A stretch of 64,000 nt of DNA, taken from assembly GCA_937995535.1 (NCBI GenBank), contig CALKJU010000040.1:62001-126000 (forward strand), given 5' to 3'. The stretch is from an uncultured Alphaproteobacteria bacterium. GTDB lineage: Bacteria > Pseudomonadota > Alphaproteobacteria > Geminicoccales > Geminicoccaceae. The notes under the pieces are model-generated. The model ran no database searches, was not told where the DNA came from, and saw only the letters and a program-made list of their open reading frames with translations. Shown here piece by piece: positions 1-9,532 of the stretch (the first letter of the stretch is position 1; each line of letters begins with the position of its first letter). A program made the translations under genes and the position numbers.

Positions 1-2966
1 CGCGGCTCGTTGTCGTGCAGCGTGTTGACCTCGGTCGCGATCAGCCCCTCCACGCTGTCGGTGATGTAGGCGTAGTTGTAGATCGGGTGGAACGGCTGCT
101 CCTCGTTCTCGACACGCATCAGGTCGCCCTGGTTGCGCTGCGGCTGGATCGGCTGGTTGGTCGGCAGCGCCACGCAGGTGGCGTCCTTGGAGCGGATCCG
201 CAGGCTCTGTCCGAGCGGTGAGACCGGGCCGGTCAGGATGCGGTCCGACACACCCTTGTTGGCGATGCTCGCGACGTCGTAGGCGATCGTGCCCTTCGTC
301 CCTTCGGCGGCGAGAAGGTACTCGCCGCGGAGCTGCACGCAGCGCGTCGTGCCGCCCGACTGGAAGGTCGAGACGTACCCGCCGGCCTCGCCGAGCCAGC
401 GGATCTCGCGGCCGTTGGCGACATGCCGGGCGTAATGGTCGGGGTAGGCGTAGCGATGCAGGAAGCTGCCGTAGACCGCCTGCGGCTCGTCCCACTCGGT
501 GACGTTGATCGCCTCGACCCCGCCGTCGAGGCCGAGCCATGCGTTGAAGCCGACGAAGTTGACGAAGTTGGTCCCGAGCAGCAGGAGCTGCGCCATGATG
601 GCGTTGTTGTCATCCGCCGCGGACAGATGACAGTCGGTACAGGTCTTGGTCTCGATCTTGCGCTCGGTGTGCGGGTAGTGCGGGGCGAAGGCCTGGCTGG
701 AGTAGCCGGAGGCCGCGATCGGCGGCTGCTGGACGTAGATCCGCTCGCGGTTGATGTTGGTCGAGGAGAGGACCAGGGCGGAAGAGGAGCGCACCGGCGC
801 GATGATGCCGCCCTTGCTGCTCTGGTGGCGCCCGATCTGGAACATCTCGTCGCGCGCGACCTGGGGATTGTAGCTCGCCCAGTTGCGGGTGATGTCGCCC
901 TCGAAGTGATGCCGCTCGGTCTTCCAGTTGGCCTCGACCGGCAGATGGCAGCCGCCGCAGGCGGTCGTCCACGAGGTGTGGCAGGTGTAGCAGGCGACCT
1001 CCTCATCGGGATGGGCGAGCATGCTCGGCGGAATTCCGGTTCCCCAGGCGAGGTCGGTCCCCTTGGCCATCAGCTTGGCCCGCGCCGCCTTGGCGTTGTA
1101 GGCCGGGCTCGCCGGGTCGACGGTGTCCTTGACGAGCGTCATCTTCCATTCGAGCTGCGGGTCGAGCATCGAGCGCTGGTAGAGGTCCGGCCCGCGCCAT
1201 TCGAAGCGGCGCCGTCCGTCCGGCGTGCGGAGGAGGGATAGGTCGGTGCCGGCCGGAGGCGCCGCCGGATTGCTCGTGCGCAGGGTCGGATAGGCCTGTG
1301 CGGTGCCGTGGCAGTCCTTGCAGCCGATCTCGACGGCGTCCGCGACCTGACCGTAGAGCAGGCCGTTGCCGTGCCCATCCTGCGCGTAGTGACAGTCGAC
1401 ACAGTGCATGCCGACATCGACATGGATCGAGGACATGTGCACCGCCCGCTCGAACTTGTCGGGCGCGTCGGCCGGCACCAGCCGGCCCTCGGCGTCGAGC
1501 AGGTTGCCCTTGCGGTCACGCTTGAAGATGGCGCGGAAGTTCCAGCCGTGGCCGTGATAGTCGGCGAACTGGGTGTCCTTCGCCTGCGGATTGATGATGG
1601 TCCAGACGTTCTTCAGGAAGTCGAGATCGGCCCACTTGCCGCGCACGACCGCGCCCTCGGGATTGCGGTCGAGCACGTGCCGCTGCTCGGCAATGCCCAG
1701 CTCCTGCTGCTTCTCCGGCCACATCAGCGGCGCGTCGGACTCGTAGTCCCACATCGTGTAGCCGAGATAGGTGTTCATGAACATGTTCGGCTGGTGCATG
1801 TGGCAGATCATGCACTGGCTGGTCGGGATGGCGCGCGTGAACACATGGCCGAGCGGGTGGCCGGACTTGTCCTTGGGGATCGTCGGATCGGCGGTGCGCG
1901 ACAGCCCCTCGTGGCCGAAGGCGGCGTAGGGACCGGAGTGGCGCGGGTCACGATCGTTGGCGTAGACGACGTGGCAGGCGCCACAGCCGGAGGTCCGGAA
2001 GTCGCCGGGCTGGTCGTTGGTCCCGAGGAACCAAGTGAACGGGTCGTTGAGCCTCGTCTTGTGGATGTTGAGGACCGGGATCGAGACGCGGATGCCGGTG
2101 CCCGGCCCGCGGTTCGACTGGCGGAGATCCGGGCGACCGGGCTCCTCGAGCCGCTGCAGCTGACCCAGGGCGTTCGGCAGGCCGATCTCGGGGAACTGGG
2201 TGACGATGTTGCGTCCTCCGCGCTCGAACACGCGGAAGGCATCGGCCGCGGGCACCGTCTCCCAGGCCGGGAGCGGCAAAAGGAAGTCGAGCACCCCGCG
2301 GGCCTTCATCGCCGCGTCGACCGGGACCGGGCTCTCGAGCTTCGCCGGCTTGCCGTCCTGGGTGTAGCCCTCCCCGGTGATGTAGCGCTTGAACGGCAGG
2401 ATGCCGTTGTTGTAGGCGGCACCACCCCAGAGCATCGCGCCGGTCGCCATCAGCGAACGCTCGGCGGCCTGGATGATCGGCAGGTGGCACGCGCCGCAGG
2501 CCTCGCGCGCGACCCGGTAGTCGCTCGGATTGACGAAGCGGATGTATTCGGGGCTCTCGCGGTTCAAGAGCGTGTAGCTGCGCTCCGGGTTGGCGGCGGA
2601 CGGATGGCCCCAGCTCTGCGGGTAGCGCGGCAGGACGTGCGCCTGCTCGATCAATGTCCGATAGGCCGGCCCGGCATGGGCGGCGCCGGCCGGCAGCATC
2701 ACCGTCGCGTCGCCGCCGTGACAGTCGGTGCAGCCGATGACGACGCCGGGGTTGGCGTGCATCGTCGCCTGCTCGGTGGCGCTGTGGCAGGTCAGGCAGC
2801 CGACGCTCTTCGCCCGCGCCTCGGCCGGGCTCTGCGTGCGCGGCGCCGGCGGCGTCGGCCGATAGACGCGGGCGACCGGGCTTTCCGCCTCGCTCGCGGC
2901 ATGAACCGGCCCGCCGGCAGCGAGAGCCAGACCGACGACGAGCAGCACACCGCGCCAGAGCTTCAT
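1..2966 (-). CDS. large decaheme c-type cytochrome, partial (C-terminus beyond left edge)
   Basis: The reading frame is open from an ATG at 2966 to the left edge, giving at least 988 residues. The first 23 residues form a signal peptide ending VHA, so the protein is exported. Ten CXXCH heme motifs are visible, with the His at about residues 61, 83, 161, 332, 389, 526, 553, 663, 674 and 780. The last 200 visible residues have none, so a heme-free C-terminal domain is likely. It starts 7 nt after the stop of an outer-membrane barrel gene, which suggests a porin-cytochrome pair. It is three times longer than MtrA-type decahemes and is not an obvious member of the Mtr, Omc or HAO families. The role in moving electrons across or outside the outer membrane is inferred from context. 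Confidence 0.85.
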   Translation of the reverse strand, partial: MKLWRGVLLVVGLALAAGGPVHAASEAESPVARVYRPTPPAPRTQSPAEARAKSVGCLTCHSATEQATMHANPGVVIGCTDCHGGDATVMLPAGAAHAGPAYRTLIEQAHVLPRYPQSWGHPSAANPERSYTLLNRESPEYIRFVNPSDYRVAREACGACHLPIIQAAERSLMATGAMLWGGAAYNNGILPFKRYITGEGYTQDGKPAKLESPVPVDAAMKARGVLDFLLPLPAWETVPAADAFRVFERGGRNIVTQFPEIGLPNALGQLQRLEEPGRPDLRQSNRGPGTGIRVSIPVLNIHKTRLNDPFTWFLGTNDQPGDFRTSGCGACHVVYANDRDPRHSGPYAAFGHEGLSRTADPTIPKDKSGHPLGHVFTRAIPTSQCMICHMHQPNMFMNTYLGYTMWDYESDAPLMWPEKQQELGIAEQRHVLDRNPEGAVVRGKWADLDFLKNVWTIINPQAKDTQFADYHGHGWNFRAIFKRDRKGNLLDAEGRLVPADAPDKFERAVHMSSIHVDVGMHCVDCHYAQDGHGNGLLYGQVADAVEIGCKDCHGTAQAYPTLRTSNPAAPPAGTDLSLLRTPDGRRRFEWRGPDLYQRSMLDPQLEWKMTLVKDTVDPASPAYNAKAARAKLMAKGTDLAWGTGIPPSMLAHPDEEVACYTCHTSWTTACGGCHLPVEANWKTERHHFEGDITRNWASYNPQVARDEMFQIGRHQSSKGGIIAPVRSSSALVLSSTNINRERIYVQQPPIAASGYSSQAFAPHYPHTERKIETKTCTDCHLSAADDNNAIMAQLLLLGTNFVNFVGFNAWLGLDGGVEAINVTEWDEPQAVYGSFLHRYAYPDHYARHVANGREIRWLGEAGGYVSTFQSGGTTRCVQLRGEYLLAAEGTKGTIAYDVASIANKGVSDRILTGPVSPLGQSLRIRSKDATCVALPTNQPIQPQRNQGDLMRVENEEQPFHPIYNYAYITDSVEGLIATEVNTLHDNEP

Positions 2967-2973
2967 GGCCGTC

Positions 2974-4764
2974 TCAATAGGTCAGCACGATGTTGGCGAG
3001 CACGGAGTAGAACCAGTCGTCGGTGTCCTTGGCGCCGTAAAGCTCCTTGAAGCCGTCGCCGGCGAGGAGTGCCGCACCGGACAGGCGCAGCACCACGTTC
3101 TGGTTGAGGAACGGCCGCCAGATCGCCGCCGCCGACAGGTCCCAGCCGATCTCCTTGTCGATCGAGCCCTGCTGGCGGAGCGCCTCGAGCACGGCGGTGT
3201 CGTTGAAGCGCAGATAGTTGGCGTTCAAGGAGAGCCGCAGCTCGGGAAGGATGTCGAAGTCGGCGCCGGCGCCGAGCAGGGTCAGCCCGGGATTGGTGAA
3301 GTTCGACTGGCCCAGCTCCTTGGAGCTGCGCAATGCCGGGAGCACCGCGTTACGGCCGCTCAGCCCGACGAAGCCGCCGCCGATGAACGGCACCTGCTGG
3401 CGGATCCAGTAGCTCGTGTCGGCTCCGGCGAACTGGGGATTCTCGAAGATGGCGTCGAAGCCCTCGTCGGTGCCATCGTACGGGTCGTCGTCGCCACTCG
3501 CGTAGAGCGCCGACAGACGCAGCCGGATCCAGTCGAAGTCGACCGAGGGTTCGGCGGCGAAGAAATAGGCGCGGATGTCGGTCTCGCGGTCGGAGAGCGG
3601 GGAATCCTTGTTGGTACCGAATGCGTAATAGGCGGACGCGGTGAGGTTGAGCCAGCCGATCCGGCCGTCGAAGTTGAGCCCAGGATAAACGACGTCGTAC
3701 TCGCGCTCCTTGGCGAAGCCGAGCTCCGCCGGACGCGCGGGGAAGCCGTTCTCGTCGATCTTCGCATCGTCCCGGTTGCGGTTGTAGAGGATCGTCGCCT
3801 GCGAGGTCAGCCCGAGGACCGGCAGATCCTGGCGGTAGACATTGATCAAGAACACATCGTCGTCGCGCGGTTGCTCGGTGATGTCGTTCAGGCCGCTGTT
3901 CGTGTCCTTCTCGATCCGGCGGAACCAGGCGACATTATACTGCCAGCGATTGTTGTCGCGATTGCCGAACAGCCGGATACCGAGCTGGTTGTCCTGGAAC
4001 AGGAAGCCACGGAAGTCGCTGGAGAACGGCTGCACGCCGGCGCGCACGGAGTCGAAGTCGTAGCGCTCCGAGACGTTGCGGATGTGGTAGTCGACGAACG
4101 CCTCCTGCAGGCCGAGGAAGCCGTCGGTGCGGGAGGTCCCGTCGGCCGGGTCCGCCTCGAGGAAGCGCTGCTCCTCGGCCTCGGCATAGTTGAAGTTGTA
4201 GGCCAGCGTCAGGCGAAACTCGAGATCCTGCGGCTTGAAGGCCGTGTTGCCCTTGATCAGCGCGGCGCTGCCGATCAGGGTCTGGCTGAAGAAGGTCTGG
4301 TCGGTCCCGCCGAAGACATCGTTGCTGCCCGGATCGCCGCTCTGGATGCCGACCGGCACGGGCGTCGAGCGGGGCTCGTAGACGCTGTCGGAGATCGCCG
4401 TGAGATTGAGGAACCAGTCGTTGCCGAAAATCGGCCGGTCGCCCTTGAGCGTGCTCTGGTTGTAGGGGTCCCACCAGCGCTCGTTGACGCCCAGCCCCTC
4501 GACCAGCCGCCAGCGATCCGGCACCGGCACGAAATCCTCGGGAAATGCGCTCGTCGGGGGCGGCGTGACGCGGCTCGGATCGACGGGTGGCGGCGCCGGC
4601 GGCCGCGGCGGCTCGCGGCCCGGTCGCTGGCGCAGGGACTCGATCGTGGCCGGCTCGTTGTAGTTGGGCTCCTGGGCGAGCGCGTCGCAGGCCGCGCAGG
4701 CGCCGAGGGCGAGCAGCGCGGCCGCGGCGCGACGGCGATGCAGGCGCGAGCGTGGGCTTCTCAT
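2974..4764 (-). CDS. outer-membrane beta-barrel protein, putative porin partner of multiheme cytochromes
   Basis: A 596-residue protein with an Arg-rich signal peptide (about 31 residues, ending ALA before QEP), a proline-rich stretch at about 40-60, then alternating hydrophobic/polar strands. It ends in an aromatic residue (IVLTY), as outer-membrane barrels do. Many Asp/Asn-rich turns and repeated aromatic strand ends fit a barrel of 20 or more strands. It lies 1 nt after the HbpS-like gene and 7 nt before the large decaheme gene. Size and context resemble the barrel of a porin-cytochrome conduit (MtrB/PioB type), but I see no MtrB sequence motif such as its N-terminal CXXC. An alginate- or phosphate-porin-like role cannot be excluded. 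Confidence 0.7.
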   Translation of the reverse strand: MRSPRSRLHRRRAAAALLALGACAACDALAQEPNYNEPATIESLRQRPGREPPRPPAPPPVDPSRVTPPPTSAFPEDFVPVPDRWRLVEGLGVNERWWDPYNQSTLKGDRPIFGNDWFLNLTAISDSVYEPRSTPVPVGIQSGDPGSNDVFGGTDQTFFSQTLIGSAALIKGNTAFKPQDLEFRLTLAYNFNYAEAEEQRFLEADPADGTSRTDGFLGLQEAFVDYHIRNVSERYDFDSVRAGVQPFSSDFRGFLFQDNQLGIRLFGNRDNNRWQYNVAWFRRIEKDTNSGLNDITEQPRDDDVFLINVYRQDLPVLGLTSQATILYNRNRDDAKIDENGFPARPAELGFAKEREYDVVYPGLNFDGRIGWLNLTASAYYAFGTNKDSPLSDRETDIRAYFFAAEPSVDFDWIRLRLSALYASGDDDPYDGTDEGFDAIFENPQFAGADTSYWIRQQVPFIGGGFVGLSGRNAVLPALRSSKELGQSNFTNPGLTLLGAGADFDILPELRLSLNANYLRFNDTAVLEALRQQGSIDKEIGWDLSAAAIWRPFLNQNVVLRLSGAALLAGDGFKELYGAKDTDDWFYSVLANIVLTY

Positions 4765-4765
4765 C

Positions 4766-6688
4766 TCACAGCCCCCGACAGACGCTCTGCGCGTTGGAGC
4801 CGAGGAACGGCGCGAAGGGGCACTGCACGTAGCGGAGGTTGGCGCCGCGTGGTGCCAGGCGGTCGGCGCGGACCGCAGGCGGCGCCTGCTGGATGCCCGT
4901 CGTCAGCCGCCGCGACGCGCGGGCGAGACCGAGGAACGCCACCATGTCGTCCTGGTCGATGCCGTCGCCGGAGACACCCACCCCGCCGACCAGCTGGTTG
5001 CCGCGGTAGATCGGGACACCGCCGGGGAAGATCTGCAGGCCGTTGCCGAGCCGGGCGAGGCCGGCGCAGCGGACCGGAACGTCGCCGGCACCGGTGGCGA
5101 CGAAGCCCAGATGCTGCGCCAGATCCGGCAGGACGAGATCCAGTTGCAGGCCGGTGCTGAACGGGCTCCAGCGGTTGATCACGACGCTCAGCGGCCCGTT
5201 CGCCCGGCCGTTGACGCCGTCCGGGTAGAACGGCCGGGCGATGTTGCCGACCGCGCGGTTGCTGTAGGCGAAGCTGCCGCCGACGGCGGTGCTGCCGAGG
5301 AAGCTGCGCATGCGTTCGGCGTAGCCGGCGAGGCCGACGCGACGCAGGTCCTGATCGACCGCGCGGCTGGAGAAGAACATGGCGCTGCGCGCCTTCTGCG
5401 CCGAGACGTCGGTGCCGAACACGGGCGCATCGGGGGTGCGGACGAGGCCGCGGATGTTGCCGTTGCTGTCCACCACCGAGATCGTGACCTCGGCATTGCT
5501 GTTGAGCGGGCGGCGGATCTGCCCGCGGGCGGCCAGCGCCACACCCAGCGCCTCGCGCAGGATGACGGTGACCTCACCGGCGGTCAGCGCGCTCGGCCCG
5601 TCATTGCCAGGGCGCGGCGGGTAGCGGTTGCGGCCGAGGTCGTCGACCAGGACGAAGGCGCTGGCGGAGCCGTAGAGGTTGTCGGGATCGCGGGTGAAAC
5701 CCGACGGCGGCTGGCCGAACACCGTGCCGGCCACGGCCGTGGTCGCGGCGAAATAGCCGTTGATCGGAACGTAGGTGCCGAAGTCCAGCGGGTTGAGGGT
5801 CGCGGCACGGGTGATGTAGGAACGAAAGCCGCTGGCGTCGAAGTCCGCATAGCGCAGCAATCGGCCGTCCACCGTGACCCGGTCGGCACGGATGTCGCGC
5901 GCCGACTCGTAGCCGGCCGTTCCCGCCAGGGCGATGAATTCATCGGTATCGTTGTCGCGATTGCGGATATCGCGGTCGAGGCCGTAGACGCTGTCCGCGG
6001 CGACGCCGATCCCGCCGACCAGCGCGCCCGACTTGTACAGTGGAAAGCCACCCGGGTCGGCGGACAGGCCGGCCGGGGAGCGCTTCGGACCGACCGAGGC
6101 GCTGACCAGTCCGGACAGCGGCGGCGCCGCGTCGGTAGCGAAGCGGGTGGTCAGGTCCGAGCAGGGGAGCGAGCTGAACTGCACGCCGAACAGCGGACCG
6201 CCCTCGAGCCCCTCCGAGCCCGGCACGAAGTTCTCCTGCACGATCGCGCTGGCGGTGCGCGTGCTGAACGCGTTGCCCGCCGAGGAGAGATAGGCGCCGG
6301 TGATCGCCTTGGCGATCGCGGCTCCGGTCGCCGGGATGGCGAGACCAGCGAGACCGCTCCCGCCGGCGATGGCCGCGACACCGGCTGTCCCCTCCACCGG
6401 CCGCCCGGGATTGATCCGGACCGCCGAGCGCGCCCCGGTCATCTGGAACACCGCCAGCACGTTGCCGACCCGGTCGACGACGACGATCGTCGCCGGCACG
6501 CCCCGATCGCGCGCCGCGAGCACGGCTTGGCGCACAATCCGCACGACATCCCCGCGGCTGAGGGACTCCGCCGCCGGTGGGGGGTTGAGGGCGTGGCTGC
6601 AAGGTGACGCCAGCAGCAGCGCCGCGAGGATGGCAGCAGCCAAGCCGCGCCGGGCGGGTGCCAGGAAACACGGCCAAGCCGTGTTCAT
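4766..6688 (-). CDS. exported two-domain HbpS/GlcG-like (DUF336) heme-binding protein
   Basis: 640 residues from the ATG at 6688, chosen because GAGGGGAAG lies just upstream and a signal peptide follows directly (hydrophobic core AAAILAALLLASPCSHA). Two related halves are visible. Each opens with a VVD-x-x-GN strand (about residue 70, VVVDRVGNV; about 420, VVDSNGN) and ends with a glycine-rich GGIGVAAD or GGVGVSGD segment followed by an acidic turn, as in the HbpS/GlcG fold. Each half carries a long insertion, which makes the protein far larger than the usual 140-190 residue family member. HbpS proteins bind heme or small ligands. Here a periplasmic role next to cytochromes, such as heme handling or barrel assembly, is inferred. 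The gene is tightly coupled to the barrel gene. Confidence 0.7.
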   Translation of the reverse strand: MNTAWPCFLAPARRGLAAAILAALLLASPCSHALNPPPAAESLSRGDVVRIVRQAVLAARDRGVPATIVVVDRVGNVLAVFQMTGARSAVRINPGRPVEGTAGVAAIAGGSGLAGLAIPATGAAIAKAITGAYLSSAGNAFSTRTASAIVQENFVPGSEGLEGGPLFGVQFSSLPCSDLTTRFATDAAPPLSGLVSASVGPKRSPAGLSADPGGFPLYKSGALVGGIGVAADSVYGLDRDIRNRDNDTDEFIALAGTAGYESARDIRADRVTVDGRLLRYADFDASGFRSYITRAATLNPLDFGTYVPINGYFAATTAVAGTVFGQPPSGFTRDPDNLYGSASAFVLVDDLGRNRYPPRPGNDGPSALTAGEVTVILREALGVALAARGQIRRPLNSNAEVTISVVDSNGNIRGLVRTPDAPVFGTDVSAQKARSAMFFSSRAVDQDLRRVGLAGYAERMRSFLGSTAVGGSFAYSNRAVGNIARPFYPDGVNGRANGPLSVVINRWSPFSTGLQLDLVLPDLAQHLGFVATGAGDVPVRCAGLARLGNGLQIFPGGVPIYRGNQLVGGVGVSGDGIDQDDMVAFLGLARASRRLTTGIQQAPPAVRADRLAPRGANLRYVQCPFAPFLGSNAQSVCRGL

Positions 6689-6779
6689 CGCGGCTTCCCC
6701 TCGCTCACGGTGTGCACCGACACCAGGTCGCGGCAGGATCCTGCCGTCGTTTGTGCGTATCAGCCGGCCGTGCGGCGGG

Positions 6780-8663
6780 TCAATCCGCCGCACCCGAGGG
6801 TCCGAGCCATGCCTGGCGCGCCGCGTCCCCCGGGCCACACGCGGTGGCGGCGACATCGGCGCGCATCGACGGGCAGTCGTCGCGATGGAACACGTGGCAC
6901 ATGACGCAGGTCGACGGGACCATCGCCTTGCTGCGTTCCGGACCGTGGCAGGCGAGACAGGTCTCGATCCGGGGCATCAGCACGTCGGCGCTCGACGGCG
7001 AGGTCTGCGCGGCGTGGCAGTCGGCGCAGGCGAGGAGCCGACCCTCGCGCCACGGCGGCGCCTCGTGCGCGGCGTGGCTGAACCTCGCCTTCGGCATCCA
7101 GGTGTCGGCGATCGCCACCGGGTGGATGCGATAGGCCAAGCCACCGGCCGGGACGGGCGGGTCGATCCGGTGACACTTGGCGCAGGCCTGCCGTTCGACG
7201 AGGTCGCGGATGCGCGTCTCGGCGCGGTCGCGGGCGCTGCCGTCGACGCGCACGCGCTGCGTCTCGTCGGCCTCGGCGCCGGCGCGCCGCCGGGTCGTCG
7301 GAGCGCTCGTCTCGGGAGCGGCCGCGCCACCCAGCGAGCGGGCCAGCTCGCGGTCCAGCACCACGGCGACCAGCTCATCGAGGTTGCCATGGGGGATCCG
7401 ACGCACCGTCCGCAGATCCGCGCCGGGCGGCGCCGCGTCCAGTTGCGGCAAGTGGCACAGGCCGCAATGCTGGGCGACAAGGATCGGGCGCATGCCCGCA
7501 CCACCCGGCTCCGGCTGGTGGCAGTCGGCGCAGTCGAGCCGCTCCCGGCCCATCAGATTGACCGCCTGCTCGAGGACGAGGCAGCGCTGCGCCTCGGGCG
7601 ACGGGCGGCCGGTCTCCGCCGGCACCGCCGCGGCCACCGCCGCCCGGTCGCAGCTTCGCGCCAGGTGGATGTCGTGCGGGAAGGCGACGCCCGAGCGCTC
7701 GCGGGGCGGCGGCGCCGCGTCGAGCGCCATCCGTTGCCGCGGGCCACCCGACGGATCGAGCAGTGTCACCCGGAACTCAGGGTGGCGCTCGCGCTCGAAG
7801 GCGACCACGTCGACGAGGTCGGTGCCCGGCGGATGCGCGCGCAGGTTGCGATGGCAGTCGGCGCACAGCGCCTGGTGCGTCGGCACGATGCCGTGCGGCG
7901 CCACATGCTCGGCATGGCAGCCGGTGCAGTCGCCCTCGCGCAGGCTCGCGAAGGTGAACCGCGCCCGGTCGAAATGGTGGTTGGTCCCCTCGTGGCAGCC
8001 GAGGCAGGCCGCGGCCGTGATCGGCTGGAAAGGCCGCTCGTGGCAGGCCGTGCAATAGTCGGTGAGAAATGCGTGCTTCGGCGACAATGGCCCGCTGCTC
8101 CAGATGCGGTCGAGCGTGCCGACGACGGAGGGCCGCTCGGGCTGCAGCGGCGCCGGCTGCGGTGTGACGAAGGCCCAGATCGGCAGCCCCAGGCCGAGCA
8201 CGAGCAGGAGCAGCAATCCGAGCCACGAGAAGGCGCGCCGGCCGAGCCATGCCCCGGCGAGCCGCTTGCCGCGCTCCGGCAGCAGCCGCTCGACCGTGCC
8301 CTCCGCCTCGGGAACGACCAGCTCGACCTCGAGGACGAGGTCGGTGTCCGGCTCCGGCGGGGCTACAGCGACGCGATAGGGTCCGACCTCGATGCGGCTG
8401 AGCGGGCTGACGCTGGCGCGGCCGACCGGTGTGTCGTTGACCCGCAGCGCGCTGCCGCCGACCGCCTCGACGACCAGGTCCTCGGGCGTGACGACGAGTG
8501 TGGCGTGGTGATAGTTGACCCGCAGGTCCTTGAGAAAGACCTCGTTGTCGCTGCCCCGCCCGAGGCCGATGCGGTCGCCGACCGCGGTGACCCGCCGCTC
8601 GCTGCGCGCCACGCCGCCGTTCGGCCGGCGGGTCAGGTAGCGGACGAGGAGGCGGGTCGGCAC
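6780..8663 (-). CDS. FHA-transmembrane-decaheme cytochrome fusion
   Basis: 627 residues. Residues 25-100 are an FHA domain with the GRGSDNEV glycine loop and a YHHA motif in place of SRHHA. A single membrane helix at about 145-166 follows, then a periplasmic domain with ten CXXCH motifs, including CTACH, CLGCH, CTGCH, CGLCH, CAKCH and CVMCH. The topology is N-terminus in, so the FHA would read phosphothreonine in the cytoplasm while the hemes face the periplasm. It starts 1 nt after the stop of the b-type membrane protein gene, so translational coupling is likely. In function it may connect that membrane protein to the periplasmic chain. Joining a phospho-signal reader directly to a multiheme wire is unusual. 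No active Ser/Thr kinase is present in the window. Confidence 0.85.
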   Translation of the reverse strand: MPTRLLVRYLTRRPNGGVARSERRVTAVGDRIGLGRGSDNEVFLKDLRVNYHHATLVVTPEDLVVEAVGGSALRVNDTPVGRASVSPLSRIEVGPYRVAVAPPEPDTDLVLEVELVVPEAEGTVERLLPERGKRLAGAWLGRRAFSWLGLLLLLVLGLGLPIWAFVTPQPAPLQPERPSVVGTLDRIWSSGPLSPKHAFLTDYCTACHERPFQPITAAACLGCHEGTNHHFDRARFTFASLREGDCTGCHAEHVAPHGIVPTHQALCADCHRNLRAHPPGTDLVDVVAFERERHPEFRVTLLDPSGGPRQRMALDAAPPPRERSGVAFPHDIHLARSCDRAAVAAAVPAETGRPSPEAQRCLVLEQAVNLMGRERLDCADCHQPEPGGAGMRPILVAQHCGLCHLPQLDAAPPGADLRTVRRIPHGNLDELVAVVLDRELARSLGGAAAPETSAPTTRRRAGAEADETQRVRVDGSARDRAETRIRDLVERQACAKCHRIDPPVPAGGLAYRIHPVAIADTWMPKARFSHAAHEAPPWREGRLLACADCHAAQTSPSSADVLMPRIETCLACHGPERSKAMVPSTCVMCHVFHRDDCPSMRADVAATACGPGDAARQAWLGPSGAAD

Positions 8664-8664
8664 G

Positions 8665-9498
8665 TCAGCCCCAGTAGAAGAACACGGCGACGATGTGCGC
8701 GATCAGGGCCGCGAGCAGCGCGAACGACAGCGGCACATGGAACAGCAGCCAGAGGTCGAGCAACGCCTTGTAACGGATGTCCTGGCGCATGCGGCGCAGC
8801 ACCTCCTGCTTGCGCTTGAGCGTGCCGAGCAGCCCGTCGACCGCCTCGCCGCGTTCGTTCTGTGCCAGCTCCTCAATGCGGGCAAACGCGGCCGCCGTCG
8901 CGCAGGACCGATCCCGCCCGCTGAGCTGCCGCCAGAAGCCACCGCCGACGCGCGTCTCGTCGCGGGCGCGGCGGACCCCGGCGACGATCTCGTCACCCAA
9001 TCCGACCGCCAGCTGCGCCGCCCGCCGATCGAGCTCGACGACCTCCCGGGCCATCGCCTCCAGCGTGTCGCCGCGGCGGTTGGCGGTCAGCAGGCGAGGT
9101 AACCTGACATACAGCACGACGCCGACGACACCGGTGAGGATCACCAGCAGCATCAGCACGTAGGCGGCGGTGTGGATGTTGAGGCCGACCTGGAAGCCGG
9201 CGTGGAGCGTGGCGACGACGATCAGCGCCAGGCCCAGATAGACGTGCGCCGACAGCCACGCCTGGAGGCTCCACTCGCCGGGCCCGTAGCGCCGCTTGCG
9301 GATGCCAAGCAGCATCAGCCAGACGATCAGCAGCGCGCCGATGGTGCCGAGTGTGTAGCCCAGCCACGTGCCGCCATTGTGGCCATGCAGCGGTTGCCAG
9401 GCGAGGTACGGGATCAGGCTCAGCAGGACCAGCAGCGTGGCCAGCTTGAGCCAGCGGAAGTTGCGTGCGACCAGGAAGGATTCGTGGACGGTCGCCAC
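8665..9498 (-). CDS. five-helix membrane protein, probable cytochrome b-like electron carrier
   Basis: 277 residues with predicted helices at about 18-34, 46-65, 83-100, 109-130 and 254-275. Histidines lie in or at the ends of helices (H85, H99, H109 and two in the last helix), a pattern fitting b-type heme ligation. A soluble loop of about 120 residues separates helices 4 and 5. It follows the FAD/cNMP/ferredoxin fusion gene by 34 nt and overlaps nothing. By analogy with ferredoxin-plus-membrane-anchor modules it may pass electrons between the cytoplasmic fusion protein and the FHA-decaheme protein. I recognise no exact family. A heme-free scaffold is the main alternative. Confidence 0.65.
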   Translation of the reverse strand: MATVHESFLVARNFRWLKLATLLVLLSLIPYLAWQPLHGHNGGTWLGYTLGTIGALLIVWLMLLGIRKRRYGPGEWSLQAWLSAHVYLGLALIVVATLHAGFQVGLNIHTAAYVLMLLVILTGVVGVVLYVRLPRLLTANRRGDTLEAMAREVVELDRRAAQLAVGLGDEIVAGVRRARDETRVGGGFWRQLSGRDRSCATAAAFARIEELAQNERGEAVDGLLGTLKRKQEVLRRMRQDIRYKALLDLWLLFHVPLSFALLAALIAHIVAVFFYWG

Positions 9499-9532
9499 CC
9501 GGGTCAGATCCCCTCGCCGCCCCGTCGCGGGC

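Noticed and set aside
1308-3050. Long plus-strand open frame (580 codons) opposite the decaheme gene
   Set aside because: It is antisense to a gene with a signal peptide and ten CXXCH motifs; its translation is Arg/Val/Asp-rich with no motif. High GC makes such open shadows common.
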